In this document: one piece after another, positions 33,583 to 40,520 of the stretch
Position numbering within the stretch: position 1 is the first letter of the stretch
Layout of the letters: every line of letters begins with the position of its first letter
Source: Halothiobacillus sp.
Lineage (GTDB): Bacteria > Pseudomonadota > Gammaproteobacteria > JAAZVP01
NCBI GenBank assembly: GCA_018623495.1
Contig: JAAZVP010000022.1
Coordinates: 1 to 40,520 of the forward strand
Direction: 5' to 3'
Length of the DNA: 40,520 bases
Translations under genes and position numbers: made by a program
The notes under the pieces: generated by a model
What the model was told of the DNA's origin: nothing
The model's input: the letters and a program-made list of their open reading frames with translations, nothing else
Database searches by the model: none

Positions 33583-34203
33583 ATGACCAAGACACGCCAA
33601 TCCGCCCCCGTTCACGACGACGACCGGACCCGCGAGGTCCACAGCTTCGAATCCTCGGTCAGGGGCTGCCCGGCGCAGGCCCGCAAGCCCGACTTCGGCG
33701 GCAGCGAGCCCCGGGTCGTACCCGAGATGGTGGATATCGTCTACCCCCATGTGCCCTTCCCCACCCAACGCGTTTTCGAGGCCGCCGGCGAGGCCCTGAT
33801 CCGGGAACTGGTCCATCACCACCACGCCCTGCTGATCCAGAGCCGGGTGGGGCACCTGTTCAGCGACGACGAGGCGCACTTTCTCGAATCCGTGGAACGC
33901 ACCGCGGACTTCTTCGTGGAGATGTTCGGCGGACCGAAGCATTTCACCCCCGTCCACGGCCAGCCCCACCTGCGCGAGCGCCACTTTCCGGTGGCCATCA
34001 CCGAGGCCGATCGCATCACCTGGCTGGAGCTGTTGGCGCAGGCCATGGTGGAGGTGGGCTTCCCCGCCGAGGTTCGCGAGGAGGTCTGGAACTGGGTGGA
34101 GCCGCTCTCCATCCGCATGATCAACCGCCGTACCCGCATGGAAGGGGTGGAGCGCCTGTCTTTCGACGACGTCGCCATCTTCCGGGAGGAGGCCCCGGCA
34201 TGA
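33583..34203 (+). CDS. Truncated-hemoglobin-like protein 1
   Basis: A 206-residue protein with a globin core at about residues 62-182. It carries the group II truncated hemoglobin pattern: FFVEMFGGPKHFTPVHGQPH followed by LRERHFPVAI, with the probable proximal haem ligand His134, then ITWLELLAQAM. An extra N-terminal stretch of about 60 polar residues (including a single Cys29) precedes the globin. At the B10 position, where family members usually have Tyr, I align His81, within HHHH (78-81). AAGGAG precedes the ATG at 33583. Such proteins bind O2, NO or sulfide; having one in a metal-uptake operon is unexpected. Globin identity is by motif; function is open. Confidence 0.72.
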   Translation: MTKTRQSAPVHDDDRTREVHSFESSVRGCPAQARKPDFGGSEPRVVPEMVDIVYPHVPFPTQRVFEAAGEALIRELVHHHHALLIQSRVGHLFSDDEAHFLESVERTADFFVEMFGGPKHFTPVHGQPHLRERHFPVAITEADRITWLELLAQAMVEVGFPAEVREEVWNWVEPLSIRMINRRTRMEGVERLSFDDVAIFREEAPA

Positions 34204-34718
34204 CCGCGAATGCCAACCACCCCCGGGGCTGTCGAGGCCTCCGCCACGGCTTTCCCGAGGCCCCCTTTGCGGGGGCCCATGTCTACGAAATGCTGGGGGA
34301 AGCCACCATCCGCCGGATGGTCACCCGCCACCACGAGCTGCTGTGGCGCAGCCCGTCCGGCCATCTGTTCGGGGAAAACGCGGCTCACTTCCGCCAGGCC
34401 GTGGCCCGTACCGCGGACTACTTCGTGGAGATGCTGGGCGGCCCCAAGCATTACACCCCGGTCCAGGGCAATCCCCGTCTGGGCAAGCGCCACCAGCCCT
34501 TCGCCATCGGCCCCGAAGACCGGGAGACCTGGCTGCGATGCCTGGCCCGGGCCATGCGGGAGGAGGGCATCCCGGCCGAAGTGATGGAGGAGATCTGGGC
34601 CTGGGTGGAACCGCTGTCCATGCGCATGCTCAGTCCCCGGCGTGACCCGGCGAGCCTGGAGCGCATCGAGCTGGAGACGGCCGGGGATGGCCCAGTGGCC
34701 GAGTCGATACGCGCTTGA
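34200..34718 (+). CDS. Truncated-hemoglobin-like protein 2
   Basis: A 172-residue paralogue of the preceding protein, start overlapping its stop (ATGA). The globin core has YFVEMLGGPKHYTPVQGNPR followed by LGKRHQPFAI with probable proximal His98, then RETWLRCLARAM and EEIWAWVEPLSMRML. As in protein 1 the presumed B10 Tyr is replaced by His (His45 in TRHHELLW). It lacks the long N-terminal extension. The two may form a heterodimer or sense/bind a diatomic gas; a role in reduction or release of the imported metal is a guess. It is the last plus-strand gene before modD on the other strand. Confidence 0.72.
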   Translation: MTANANHPRGCRGLRHGFPEAPFAGAHVYEMLGEATIRRMVTRHHELLWRSPSGHLFGENAAHFRQAVARTADYFVEMLGGPKHYTPVQGNPRLGKRHQPFAIGPEDRETWLRCLARAMREEGIPAEVMEEIWAWVEPLSMRMLSPRRDPASLERIELETAGDGPVAESIRA

Positions 34719-34791
34719 AGTGGGAAGCACGAAATGCCAGCCGGGGCGGGCACGGCGCTCATGCGCCTTGGCCCATCCTGCGGGAATGTCC

Positions 34792-35637
34792 TCAACGGGG
34801 CTCCAGGGTCACCCCGATATCGGCAGGCGGGACGTAGTAGACCGAGCTCAGCACCAGGCCGTCGACGCCGGTGGCGGCGTAGTCGGCGACGTTGTCTTCC
34901 CGGATGCCGCCGGCGGCGAGCAGCGTCAGGCCGGGATGGTCGCGGCGCAGGCGCCGGACGTTTTCGGTGAGCTCGTCCACGGGGCGCTTGTCGAACTGGA
35001 TGCCGTCCACTCCGGCGCGGGCGGCCACCAGGGCCTGGTCCAGGTTCTCGACCTCCACCAGGACCTTCTTCTCGGCCACGGCGGCACGATTGGCCCGCAC
35101 CCGCTCCAGGAAGCCTTCCAGCCCGCCGACGAAGTTCAGGTGCTGGTCGAAGGCCAGCACCGTCTCGGAAAGGCCCAGTCGGTGGGGCCAGAGGCCGCCG
35201 GCGCGGATGGCCTTGGTGACCACCTTCTTCACCCCGGGCGGGTGCTTGCGGGTGGTGAAGAGCATGATCTCGGGGTTGGCCCGGCGGGCCTCGGCGAGCA
35301 TGTCCCGGCCGCGGGTGGCGATACCGCAGGCGTATTCCAGCAGGTTGAGGCTGACCTTCCAGGCGCGGTGGAGGGCCCTGGCGGGGCCGTGGGCCGCCAG
35401 CAGCGACTCGCCCTGCTCGGCGTCCTCGCCCGAGGCCCGCAGGTCGATGACCTCGGCGCCCAGGCGCTGGATGATCTGGGCGGCTTCCTCGGTTCCGGAG
35501 ATGCGGGTGGCATGCCGGGCGCGGAAGGTGATGCGGGCCGGGGTGGCATCGATGCCCGCCAGTTCGCTGGTGAGATCCACCAGCGGGGCGTCCTCGTTGA
35601 TCCAGTGATCGATCAGGGGCTGCTCGAAGAAGACCAT
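34792..35637 (-). CDS. modD: ModD, molybdenum utilisation protein (NadC-like)
   Basis: A 281-residue protein of the nicotinate-nucleotide pyrophosphorylase (NadC)-like ModD family. Core features: TRISGTEEAAQIIQRLGAEV, ATRGRDMLAEARRANPEIML, FTTRKHPPGVKKVVTKA, GLWPHRLGLSETVL and a C-terminal barrel part LTLLAAGGIREDNVADYAAT. ModD genes occur with modABC or nif genes; their exact reaction is not settled. In this genome de novo NAD synthesis is a possible alternative but the motif set is ModD-like. Its start is four bases after the molbindin stop, on the strand opposite to the uptake genes and convergent with globin 2. Confidence 0.88.
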   Translation of the reverse strand: MVFFEQPLIDHWINEDAPLVDLTSELAGIDATPARITFRARHATRISGTEEAAQIIQRLGAEVIDLRASGEDAEQGESLLAAHGPARALHRAWKVSLNLLEYACGIATRGRDMLAEARRANPEIMLFTTRKHPPGVKKVVTKAIRAGGLWPHRLGLSETVLAFDQHLNFVGGLEGFLERVRANRAAVAEKKVLVEVENLDQALVAARAGVDGIQFDKRPVDELTENVRRLRRDHPGLTLLAAGGIREDNVADYAATGVDGLVLSSVYYVPPADIGVTLEPR

Positions 35638-35641
35638 CGCC

Positions 35642-36061
35642 TCAGTCCACCCCGATGATTACCGAGGAGGCCTTGATCATGGCGCAGGCCCGCCGGCCTT
35701 CTGCCAGTGCCAGTTCGTCGGCGGAGTCGTTGGTGATCACCGCGGTGACGCGCGTATCGCCCCCCACCTCGAGGACCACCTCGGTGTTCACCGCGCCGCG
35801 CTCGCAACGGATGATCTCGCCGCAGAGGTTGTTGCGCGCGCTGGTGCGCAGGAAGTCATCGTGGAGGATGACCGAGCTGGCCTTGATGATGGCGTAGGCC
35901 GGGCGGCCCTCCTCCAGCCCGAGGGCCTCGGCACTGGTGTTGGTGATCATGGAGACGATCTGCTGCCCGCCGGGAAGGCCGATGACCACCTCGGTGTTCA
36001 CCGCGCCCTGCTTGAGTTCGCGGACCTCGCCCGGGAGCTGATTGCGTGCGCTGACCTTCAT
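35642..36061 (-). CDS. Molbindin: two tandem Mop (TOBE) domains
   Basis: A 139-residue protein made of two Mop domains (about 1-68 and 70-139), each with SARN.L.G.....(K/R)GAVNTEVV and ending AIIKASSVI or AMIKASSVI. This is a ModG/Mop-type cytoplasmic molybdate-binding store that oligomerises to hold several oxyanions. Start ATG at 36059-36061 with AAGGAGG seven bases upstream. It leads the two-gene unit with modD. Its presence downstream of the receptor and binding protein genes closes the island with a dedicated molybdenum-handling protein, the strongest contextual hint for the island's substrate. Confidence 0.92.
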   Translation of the reverse strand: MKVSARNQLPGEVRELKQGAVNTEVVIGLPGGQQIVSMITNTSAEALGLEEGRPAYAIIKASSVILHDDFLRTSARNNLCGEIIRCERGAVNTEVVLEVGGDTRVTAVITNDSADELALAEGRRACAMIKASSVIIGVD

Positions 36062-36222
36062 GCATTGGCCTCCTTGTTGTCGGTCGCCGGCGGCACCCTA
36101 CCGCCGTGGTCGAACCCGGCCCACCTTTGACTCGCCCCGAGGGTTGTGCTAGCCAAACTTTTCCCGACCGCTGCGGTCTGGTAATTTACGCGCTCCGATT
36201 CACGACCGTCCCGTTTTCCCCC

Positions 36223-37269
36223 ATGAGCGAAACTCCCCGCAAGGCCGTGGCCCTGATCTCCGGGGGCCTGGATTCCATGCTCGCCGCCCGGGTGATCCAG
36301 GAGCAGGGTGTCCACGTCGAGGGCATCAACTTCTACACCGGCTTCTGCGTCGAGGGCCATACCCAGGCCCTGCGCAAGAAGGACCGGGACAAGCCCAAGC
36401 GCAACAACGCCCTGTGGGTGGCCGAGCAGCTGGACATGCCCCTCCACATCGTCGACATCGTGGAAGAGTACAAGGACGTGGTGATCAACCCCCGGCACGG
36501 CTACGGGGCGCACCTCAACCCGTGCCTGGACTGCAAGATCTTCATGGTCAACAAGGCCCTGGAGTGGGCGCAGGAGAACGGCTTCGACTTCATCATCACC
36601 GGCGAGGTGATCGGCCAGCGGCCCAAGTCCCAGCGGGCCGACACCATGCCGGTGATCGCCGAGGAGTCCGGTGCCTTCGACCGCCTGCTGCGCCCGCTGT
36701 GCGCGAAGAACCTGCCGCCCACGCTGCCCGAGCGCGAGGGCTGGGTGGACCGCGAGGGACTCCATGACATCACCGGCCGCTCGCGCAAGGTCCAGATGGA
36801 GCTGGCCGAGCGGTTCGGGTTCGACGACTATGCCCAGCCCGCCGGTGGCTGCTGCATGCTCACCAACGAGGAATACTCGCGCAAGCTGACCGACATGTGG
36901 CGCCACCAGGGCGACAAGGACTACGAGCTCGACGATGTCATGTTGCTCAAGGTGGGGCGCCACCTGCGTCCGCGGGACAACTTCAAGGTGATCATCGGCC
37001 GCGAGGAGGGCGAGAACCGCTTCCTGGAGGGCTATCGCAAGCAGTTCACCCACCTCTACCCCACCTCGCACAACGGCCCGTTGACGCTGGTGGACGGCGA
37101 GGCGAGCGACGACGACCTGGAGCTGGCGGCACGGCTGCTGGCGCGTTTCTCCCAGGGCAAGAAGGCCGACTCGGTGACCGTGGACGTGGTCCGCCGGGGC
37201 GGCGAGCCCCGCTCGCTGGAGGTCGCCCCCCTCCGGCCCGCGGAAATCAGCCGCGACTGGTATATTTGA
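36223..37269 (+). CDS. PP-loop ATPase, tRNA/thiouridylase-like sulfur-transfer protein
   Basis: A 348-residue cytoplasmic protein. The PP-loop SGGLDS is at 13-18 (ALISGGLDSMLAARV), the family's adenylate-forming site. Cys101 and Cys104 (NPCLDCKIFM) and the Cys pair 210-211 (PAGGCCML) are probable sulfur-handling or metal-binding residues. The middle segment VIGQRPKSQRADTMPVI and GRSRKVQMELAERFG are conserved in a MnmA/ThiI-related group of unclear function. The start is ATG at 36223 (MSETPRKAV); longer frames run into the promoter. It is followed by a TusA-like carrier, so sulfur relay to an acceptor such as tRNA or a cofactor is likely. Confidence 0.72.
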   Translation: MSETPRKAVALISGGLDSMLAARVIQEQGVHVEGINFYTGFCVEGHTQALRKKDRDKPKRNNALWVAEQLDMPLHIVDIVEEYKDVVINPRHGYGAHLNPCLDCKIFMVNKALEWAQENGFDFIITGEVIGQRPKSQRADTMPVIAEESGAFDRLLRPLCAKNLPPTLPEREGWVDREGLHDITGRSRKVQMELAERFGFDDYAQPAGGCCMLTNEEYSRKLTDMWRHQGDKDYELDDVMLLKVGRHLRPRDNFKVIIGREEGENRFLEGYRKQFTHLYPTSHNGPLTLVDGEASDDDLELAARLLARFSQGKKADSVTVDVVRRGGEPRSLEVAPLRPAEISRDWYI

Positions 37270-37321
37270 ACAACGGGCCGGCGCCGGTCCGCCCGGGCCC
37301 GGCCCTCGATGGAGAACCCCG

Positions 37322-37546
37322 ATGCACCAGGTCGATGCCCGCCGACTGCTCTGCCCCATGCCCGTGATCCGCACCCAGGACGCGGTCCGCGATCTCGAAC
37401 CCGGAGACGAGCTCGAGGTGATCTGTACCGACCCCGGGGTCAAGCACGACATCCCCGTCTGGAGCCGGATCAACGGTCACGAGGTCCTCGAGATCCGCGA
37501 GGCCGACGACGAGATCATCGTCCACCTGCGGGTGGGAGAGCGGTAG
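37322..37546 (+). CDS. TusA-family sulfur carrier protein
   Basis: A 74-residue protein with the TusA signature CPxP (Cys11 in RRLLCPMPVIRTQ) and the fold EPGDELEVICTDPGVKHDIP. TusA proteins carry persulfide sulfur between enzymes in tRNA thiolation, cofactor synthesis and sulfur oxidation. GGAG precedes the ATG at 37322. Lying directly after the PP-loop gene, it is the probable sulfur donor for it; in a sulfur oxidiser it might also serve dissimilatory sulfur transfer, but no rhodanese, DsrE or hdr genes are in view. Confidence 0.9.
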   Translation: MHQVDARRLLCPMPVIRTQDAVRDLEPGDELEVICTDPGVKHDIPVWSRINGHEVLEIREADDEIIVHLRVGER

Positions 37547-37553
37547 ACCGCCC

Positions 37554-38702
37554 ATGAGCGTCAGCGAGGCCCGCCGTCGCCAGGTCATCCAGCGGGTCGG
37601 CTTCGTCAACATGGCGATCAACGCCTCCCTGGCGGCGATCAAGATCGTGGTCGGCTGGCTCACCGGCTCCCAGGCGCTGGTGGCCGACGGCATCCACTCG
37701 GTCTCCGACCTGGGCAGCGACGTGCTGGTGCTGGTGGCCGGCCGCGAGGGCAGCAAGGGGGCCGACGCCGACCACCCCTACGGCCACCAGCGCATCGAGA
37801 CCGCCGGCGTGCTGGTGCTGGCCATCCTGCTCTTCCTCACGGCCGGGGGCATCATCGCCGATGCCTTCCATCGGCTGATCGTCGACACCGAGCTGACCGC
37901 CCCCGGGCGGATGGCCGTCGTCGCCGCCCTGGTCTCCATCGCCGCCAACGAGTTCCTGTTCCACTACGGCCGCTGGGCGGCCCGCCGCATCCGCTCGTCG
38001 CTGCTGCTGGCCAACGCCTGGCACAGCCGCGGGGATGCCGCCTCCTCGATCGTGGTGCTGATCGGCCTGGCCGGCACCCAGTTCGGCATGGTCTACCTGG
38101 ACGCGGTGGCCGCCATCGTGGTCGGCGGCATGATCCTGGCCATGGCCTGGCGGATGGGCCGCGAGAACCTGCGGGAACTGGTGGACACCAGCATCGCCCC
38201 CGCGCGCCTGCAGGCCATCGGTGACGCCATCGAGCTGGTGGAAGGCGTGCGCGGCCAGCACCAGCTCCGGGCCCGCACCATGGGCGGACAGGTGATCGTC
38301 GACGTCCACGTGCGCGTCACCCCCACCATCACCGTCTCCGAGGGCAACCAGGTGGCCGAGAAGGTGATCGATGCCGTCCAGGAACGCTTCGAGGACGTGG
38401 TCGACGTCACCGTCCACATCGACGCCGAGGACGACGCCCGCGAGCGCCTCACCCGCGAATTGCCCTCCCGCAGCGAACTGATGACCGAGCTGCGCTCCGT
38501 ATGGCGGGACGTGGAGGGGGCTGATAAGCTCGAAGACATCCGCATCCACTACCTCGCCGGCCGTGTCCACGTGGAACTGCTGATCCCGCTGTCCGCGGTG
38601 GGTGACCTCGGCGAGGCCGAGGACCTCGGCCGGCAACTGTGCCGGGCCGGCGAACGCATCCCGGCCATCGGCGAGGTGCGCGTCGCCTTCACCATGCCCT
38701 GA
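37554..38702 (+). CDS. Cation diffusion facilitator (CDF) metal exporter
   Basis: A 382-residue inner-membrane protein with six membrane segments followed by an unusually long cytoplasmic tail. The metal-site motifs are [13 protein letters not shown] in TM2 and [12 protein letters not shown] in TM5, matching HxxxD-type CDF sites, with HPYGHQRIE in the loop. The C-terminal part from about residue 215 ([20 protein letters not shown]) is the ferredoxin-like dimerisation domain; the final about 90 residues, [19 protein letters not shown] onward, add a second small domain of the same kind. It exports divalent cations such as Zn, Fe, Mn or Co against protons. Close behind the tusA-like gene, so probably co-transcribed. 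Confidence 0.9.
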   Translation: MSVSEARRRQVIQRVGFVNMAINASLAAIKIVVGWLTGSQALVADGIHSVSDLGSDVLVLVAGREGSKGADADHPYGHQRIETAGVLVLAILLFLTAGGIIADAFHRLIVDTELTAPGRMAVVAALVSIAANEFLFHYGRWAARRIRSSLLLANAWHSRGDAASSIVVLIGLAGTQFGMVYLDAVAAIVVGGMILAMAWRMGRENLRELVDTSIAPARLQAIGDAIELVEGVRGQHQLRARTMGGQVIVDVHVRVTPTITVSEGNQVAEKVIDAVQERFEDVVDVTVHIDAEDDARERLTRELPSRSELMTELRSVWRDVEGADKLEDIRIHYLAGRVHVELLIPLSAVGDLGEAEDLGRQLCRAGERIPAIGEVRVAFTMP

Positions 38703-38726
38703 AACAGGGCAAGGCGGCCCAGCGAA

Positions 38727-38743
38727 TGCACCAAAATGGTGCA
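38727..38743 (+). promoter_or_regulatory. NtrC (NRI) binding site upstream of glnA
   Basis: TGCACCAAAATGGTGCA is a perfect 17-bp dyad matching the NtrC consensus TGCACCA-N3-TGGTGCA. It lies about 60 bp upstream of the sigma-54 promoter core, the normal enhancer position, so glnA should be activated by phosphorylated NtrC under nitrogen limitation. Confidence 0.88.
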
Positions 38744-38783
38744 GGGGGCGCGGCCAGGTCCCGGGAAAAGGCGCCACCGCGGC

Positions 38784-38799
38784 TGGCACGGCTCATGCA
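38784..38799 (+). promoter_or_regulatory. Sigma-54 promoter of glnA
   Basis: TGGCACGGCTCATGCA matches the -24/-12 consensus TGGCACG-N4-TTGCA with one mismatch (A for the first T of TTGCA); GG and GC are correctly spaced. Transcription would begin around 38810, leaving a leader of about 48 bases to the glnA start. Confidence 0.88.
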
Positions 38800-38857
38800 T
38801 TCACCCGGGCAGCGCTCGATTGACGCTGCCGCAAAGCAAACTGTTGGAGGAACCCCG

Positions 38858-40267
38858 ATGACACCCAGCGACGTGCTCAAGATGATCGAGGAGAACGAGG
38901 TCCGCTTCGTCGACCTGCGTTTCACCGACACCAAGGGCAAGCAGCAACACGTGACCATGCCCGCCCACGCCGTCGACGAAGACGACTTCGAGGAAGGCAA
39001 GATGTTCGACGGCTCCTCGATCGCCGGCTGGAAGGGCATCCAGGCCTCGGACATGATCCTGATGCTCGACCCGGCGACGGCCCAGCTGGATCCCTTCACC
39101 GACGAACCCACCGTCAACATCACCTGTGACGTGGTCGAGCCCGCCACCATGCAGGGCTACGAGCGCGATCCCCGCTCCGTGGCCAAGCGTGCCGAGGCCT
39201 ATCTCCAGTCCACCGGCATCGGCGACACCGCCTTCTTCGGCCCGGAGAACGAGTTCTTCATCTTCGAGGACGTCCGCTGGGGCGAGGACATGAGCGGGGC
39301 GTTCTACAAGATCGACTCCGAGGAGGCGCACTGGAACACCGAGCGCGTCTACCCCGACGGCAACCTGGGCCACCGCCCCGGCGTCAAGGGCGGCTACTTC
39401 CCCGTCCCCCCGGTGGACTCCCTGCACGACATCCGCTCCACCATGTGCCTGGCGCTCGAAGAGATGGGCATCAAGACCGAGGTGCACCACCACGAGGTGG
39501 CCACGGCCGGCCAGTGCGAGATCGGCGTGGCGTTCAACACCCTGGTCAAGAAGGCCGACGAGGTCCAGGACCTCAAGTACGTGATCCACAACGTGGCGCA
39601 CAGCTACGGCAAGACGGCCACCTTCATGCCCAAGCCCGTGGTCGGCGACAACGGCTCCGGCATGCACGTGCACATGTCCATCATGAAGGACGGCCAGAAC
39701 CAGATGACCGGTGACGGCTACGGCGGCCTGTCCGAGACCGCCCTGTACTTCATCGGCGGCCTGATCAAGCACTCCCGGGCCCTGAACGCCTTCGCCAACC
39801 CCTCCACCAACAGCTACAAGCGCCTGGTGCCGGGCTTCGAGGCGCCGGTGAAGCTGGCCTACTCCGCGCGCAACCGCTCCGCGGCGATCCGCGTGCCCTA
39901 CATCCCCAACCCCAAGGCACGCCGCATCGAGCTGCGCTATCCCGACTCCAGCGCCAACCCCTACCTGGCCTTCGCCGCCATGCTGATGGCCGGCCTGGAC
40001 GGCATCCAGAACAAGATCCACCCCGGCGACCCGCAGGACAAGAACCTCTACGACCTGCCGCCGGAAGAGGCGGAGTCCATCCCCGAGGTGGCCTTCTCCC
40101 TGGAAGAGGCGCTCAAGGCCCTGGACGCCGACCGCGAGTTCCTGACCGCCGGCGGCGTGTTCACCGACGACCTGATCGACGCCTACATCGAGCTCAAGAC
40201 CGAGGAAGTCACCCGCCTGCGGATGACCACCCACCCGGTCGAGTTCGACATGTACTACTCGGTCTGA
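38858..40267 (+). CDS. glnA: Glutamine synthetase, type I
   Basis: A 469-residue type I-beta glutamine synthetase, the same length as the E. coli enzyme, forming a dodecamer that makes glutamine from glutamate, ammonia and ATP. Motifs: [30 protein letters not shown] for metal binding, the ATP-site [10 protein letters not shown] and [11 protein letters not shown], and [14 protein letters not shown] containing Tyr in the adenylylation site. Start ATG at 38858 has GGAGG in the leader (TTGGAGGAACCCCG). Regulated by NtrC/sigma-54 (sites above) and by adenylylation, as shown by the conserved tyrosine. It stands alone, closed by a terminator. Confidence 0.97.
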   Translation: MTPSDVLKMIEENEVRFVDLRFTDTKGKQQHVTMPAHAVDEDDFEEGKMFDGSSIAGWKGIQASDMILMLDPATAQLDPFTDEPTVNITCDVVEPATMQGYERDPRSVAKRAEAYLQSTGIGDTAFFGPENEFFIFEDVRWGEDMSGAFYKIDSEEAHWNTERVYPDGNLGHRPGVKGGYFPVPPVDSLHDIRSTMCLALEEMGIKTEVHHHEVATAGQCEIGVAFNTLVKKADEVQDLKYVIHNVAHSYGKTATFMPKPVVGDNGSGMHVHMSIMKDGQNQMTGDGYGGLSETALYFIGGLIKHSRALNAFANPSTNSYKRLVPGFEAPVKLAYSARNRSAAIRVPYIPNPKARRIELRYPDSSANPYLAFAAMLMAGLDGIQNKIHPGDPQDKNLYDLPPEEAESIPEVAFSLEEALKALDADREFLTAGGVFTDDLIDAYIELKTEEVTRLRMTTHPVEFDMYYSV

Positions 40268-40293
40268 TCCCCGCGATCGGAACCGTTCCCGGA

Positions 40294-40321
40294 AACGCCC
40301 CTCACCGAGGGGCGTTTTTTT
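40294..40321 (+). terminator. Intrinsic terminator of glnA
   Basis: AACGCCCCTC-ACC-GAGGGGCGTT is a perfect 10-bp stem followed by a run of seven T. It begins 27 bases after the glnA stop. Confidence 0.95.
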
Positions 40322-40326
40322 GTGTT

Positions 40327-40520
40327 TCTTTGCATTTTGCCGTGCAACAGGGGCCTATAAGCGACGTGATCGGGATTTCGCGCACCGTTTGGGCCGAACC
40401 TTTTTTCGACACTTGCTGCCAGGTGCGCGAGGTACTTTCTATTGCTTGCCCAATAGAAAGTACCCAAAGACAAAGGCACCCCGGCACCTTGGCCCTTCGG
40501 GCAAACCTCGTCGCCGGAGG
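40327..40520. repeat. Dispersed repeat, copy B, cut by the window edge
   Basis: Same orientation and nearly the same sequence as 15191-15383, including the perfect hairpin ACTTTCTATTG - CTTGCC - CAATAGAAAGT. It begins just after the glnA terminator and ends at CCTCGTCGCCGGAGG at the window edge, exactly where copy A enters its long inverted repeat, so the element probably continues. Confidence 0.85.

Noticed and set aside
1-40520. CRISPR array, tRNA, rRNA, insertion sequence or prophage
   Set aside because: No direct-repeat/spacer pattern, tRNA cloverleaf, transposase or integrase motif was recognised.

Overview
The window is GC-rich, densely packed DNA from a chemolithoautotrophic gammaproteobacterium. 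The gene content fits a sulfur oxidiser of the Ectothiorhodospiraceae/Halothiobacillus kind: form IA Rubisco with a complete alpha-carboxysome operon, a DAB inorganic-carbon pump, TusA-type sulfur carrier chemistry and glutamine synthetase under sigma-54/NtrC control. No tRNA, rRNA, CRISPR array, transposase or phage gene was seen.

Left third (about 0.4-14.5 kb, all minus strand) is a CO2-concentrating and fixing region. From the promoter near 14.3 kb the order is cbbL, cbbS, csoS2, csoS3 (carbonic anhydrase), csoS4A, csoS4B, three csoS1 shell hexamers, a ferritin-like gene, the acRAF-like gene and a small disordered protein. A second promoter near 5.75 kb drives dabB-dabA, followed by the LysR regulator cbbR. 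The cbbL and dabB promoters share a 14-bp element (13/14 identical) at similar distances from the start codons, a candidate CbbR operator. DAB would accumulate bicarbonate in the cytoplasm, CsoS3 converts it to CO2 inside the shell, and Rubisco fixes it. A fragment of glyQ lies at the left edge.

Middle (14.5-17.3 kb): pdxH, a repeat-rich intergenic region, ung, and an HPP-family membrane protein on the opposite strand.

Right-centre (17.6-36.1 kb) looks like one large metal-acquisition island. It opens with modABC behind a good ModE-type operator and continues with a TauE/SafE permease, a luciferase-like flavin monooxygenase, one FecCD-type permease with its ATPase, three TonB-dependent receptors, three class III binding proteins and two tandem truncated-globin-like proteins. 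It is closed on the opposite strand by modD and a two-domain molbindin. Because known molybdenum genes bracket the TonB/FecCD genes, I infer an outer-membrane-to-cytosol route for a molybdenum (or tungsten) chelate. Iron-siderophore or another metal chelate remains the main alternative.

Right end (36.2-40.5 kb): a PP-loop sulfur-transfer-type protein, a TusA-like sulfur carrier, a cation diffusion facilitator, and glnA with a textbook NtrC site, sigma-54 promoter and terminator. About 190 bp downstream of pdxH is repeated just after the glnA terminator and runs off the right edge.
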